A program made the translations under genes and the position numbers. Positions 63,746-64,000 of a stretch of DNA of 64,000 nt are shown here, one piece after another. Under the pieces are notes generated by a model that ran no database searches, had not been told where the DNA came from, and saw nothing but the letters and a program-made list of their open reading frames with translations. Every line of letters starts with the position of its first letter. The stretch's first letter is position 1. The DNA is from Trachythela sp. YZ-2020. Its lineage: Eukaryota > Cnidaria > Anthozoa > Malacalcyonacea > Clavulariidae. The DNA lies in contig JADLSH010000231.1 of assembly GCA_016169945.1 (NCBI GenBank), forward strand, positions 930,001 to 994,000, written 5' to 3'.

Positions 63746-64000
63746 CATCTGCGATATTCTTAACCCCTGGAATGTCATGTAAAATTTGCTGCAATGCATG
63801 CTGGAAAATTTCTGCAGCTGAATTTGTTCCGTAATTTAACAGTTTATACCGGTAAAGCCCAGAGTGTGTAATAACGGCTAGACGGGGATAGTTCAAGCTG
63901 GTGGTATGCTTGTGTCAGATCTAGTTTGGTGAAAAACTTTCCACCATTTAATTCTAGAGAAATGTCATGCACGGTTGGTATTGGGTGCCGAACCCGTTTT
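63746..64000 (-). pseudogene. second gypsy relic, upstream RT part
   Basis: Minus strand from the window edge: RVRHPIPTVHDISLELNGG, FFTKLDLTQAYHQ (palm Asp), then after a frame break SGLYRYKLLNYGTNSAAEIF and QHALQQILHDIPGVKNIAD. It stops exactly before the catalytic DD and strand. The next part of the same RT is at 50545, so about eight codons around the insertion point appear lost. The element continues beyond the window. Confidence 0.87.

Overview
The window looks like repeat-rich, AT-rich animal nuclear DNA. It has no operons and its genes are scattered. Almost all recognisable protein sequence belongs to metazoan transposable elements: Ty3/gypsy, APE-type non-LTR elements, PIF/Harbinger, hAT-like and Tc1/mariner-like MITEs, and a tRNA-derived SINE. 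A marine invertebrate, most likely a cnidarian, is my best guess. It rests on the style of the element families and on two multigene families that I recall from cnidarian genomes; nothing here proves the species.

Layout. 0-3.4 kb: one plausible host gene, a single-ORF MFS transporter on the minus strand (740-2005), plus a small foldback. 3.4-7.8 kb: a Ty3/gypsy element with 202-bp LTRs that differ at two positions but with damaged gag-pol. 7.8-21.3 kb: mostly non-coding, with a palindromic TA-MITE (12.24 kb), an RT relic (15.7-16.6 kb), a TIR element (17.6-18.2 kb), a 92-bp satellite (18.5-20.05 kb) and a 590-bp foldback element. 21.6-23.6 kb: a mosaic of non-LTR fragments. 24.2-36.7 kb: two ~0.9-1 kb inverted arms, each with the same small ORF, enclosing a SINE dimer, a CR1-like element that encodes a 2A peptide motif, a hAT MITE and two GGCCCC-rich arrays. 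36.7-43.7 kb: a diverged direct duplication around a cluster of nested hAT and Harbinger MITEs and a 1.2-kb TTAA-flanked element. 44.4-48.9 kb: an unrecognised pseudogene split by two 5'-truncated non-LTR insertions.

49.4-64.0 kb is a four-level nest. A gypsy relic (49.4-50.5 and 63.7-64 kb) is split by a CR1/jockey-type element (50.5-50.7 and 59.9-63.7 kb). That element is split at a TTAA site by a 9,154-bp inverted-repeat element (50,727-59,880), which in turn holds a nearly complete PIF/Harbinger transposon (52,981-55,550) and a Harbinger MITE (57,853-58,272). The TTAA insertion is supported by reading-frame continuity: across the empty site the outer reverse transcriptase runs on to its own stop codon. 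The TTAA element carries a broken multi-exon gene of a family I cannot place, with motifs that could be those of a transposase. I consider this the best candidate for something undescribed.

Very few genes here work together in the usual sense. The exceptions are the transposase/Myb-like pair of the Harbinger element and the 2A-PHD-endonuclease-RT set of the CR1-like element.
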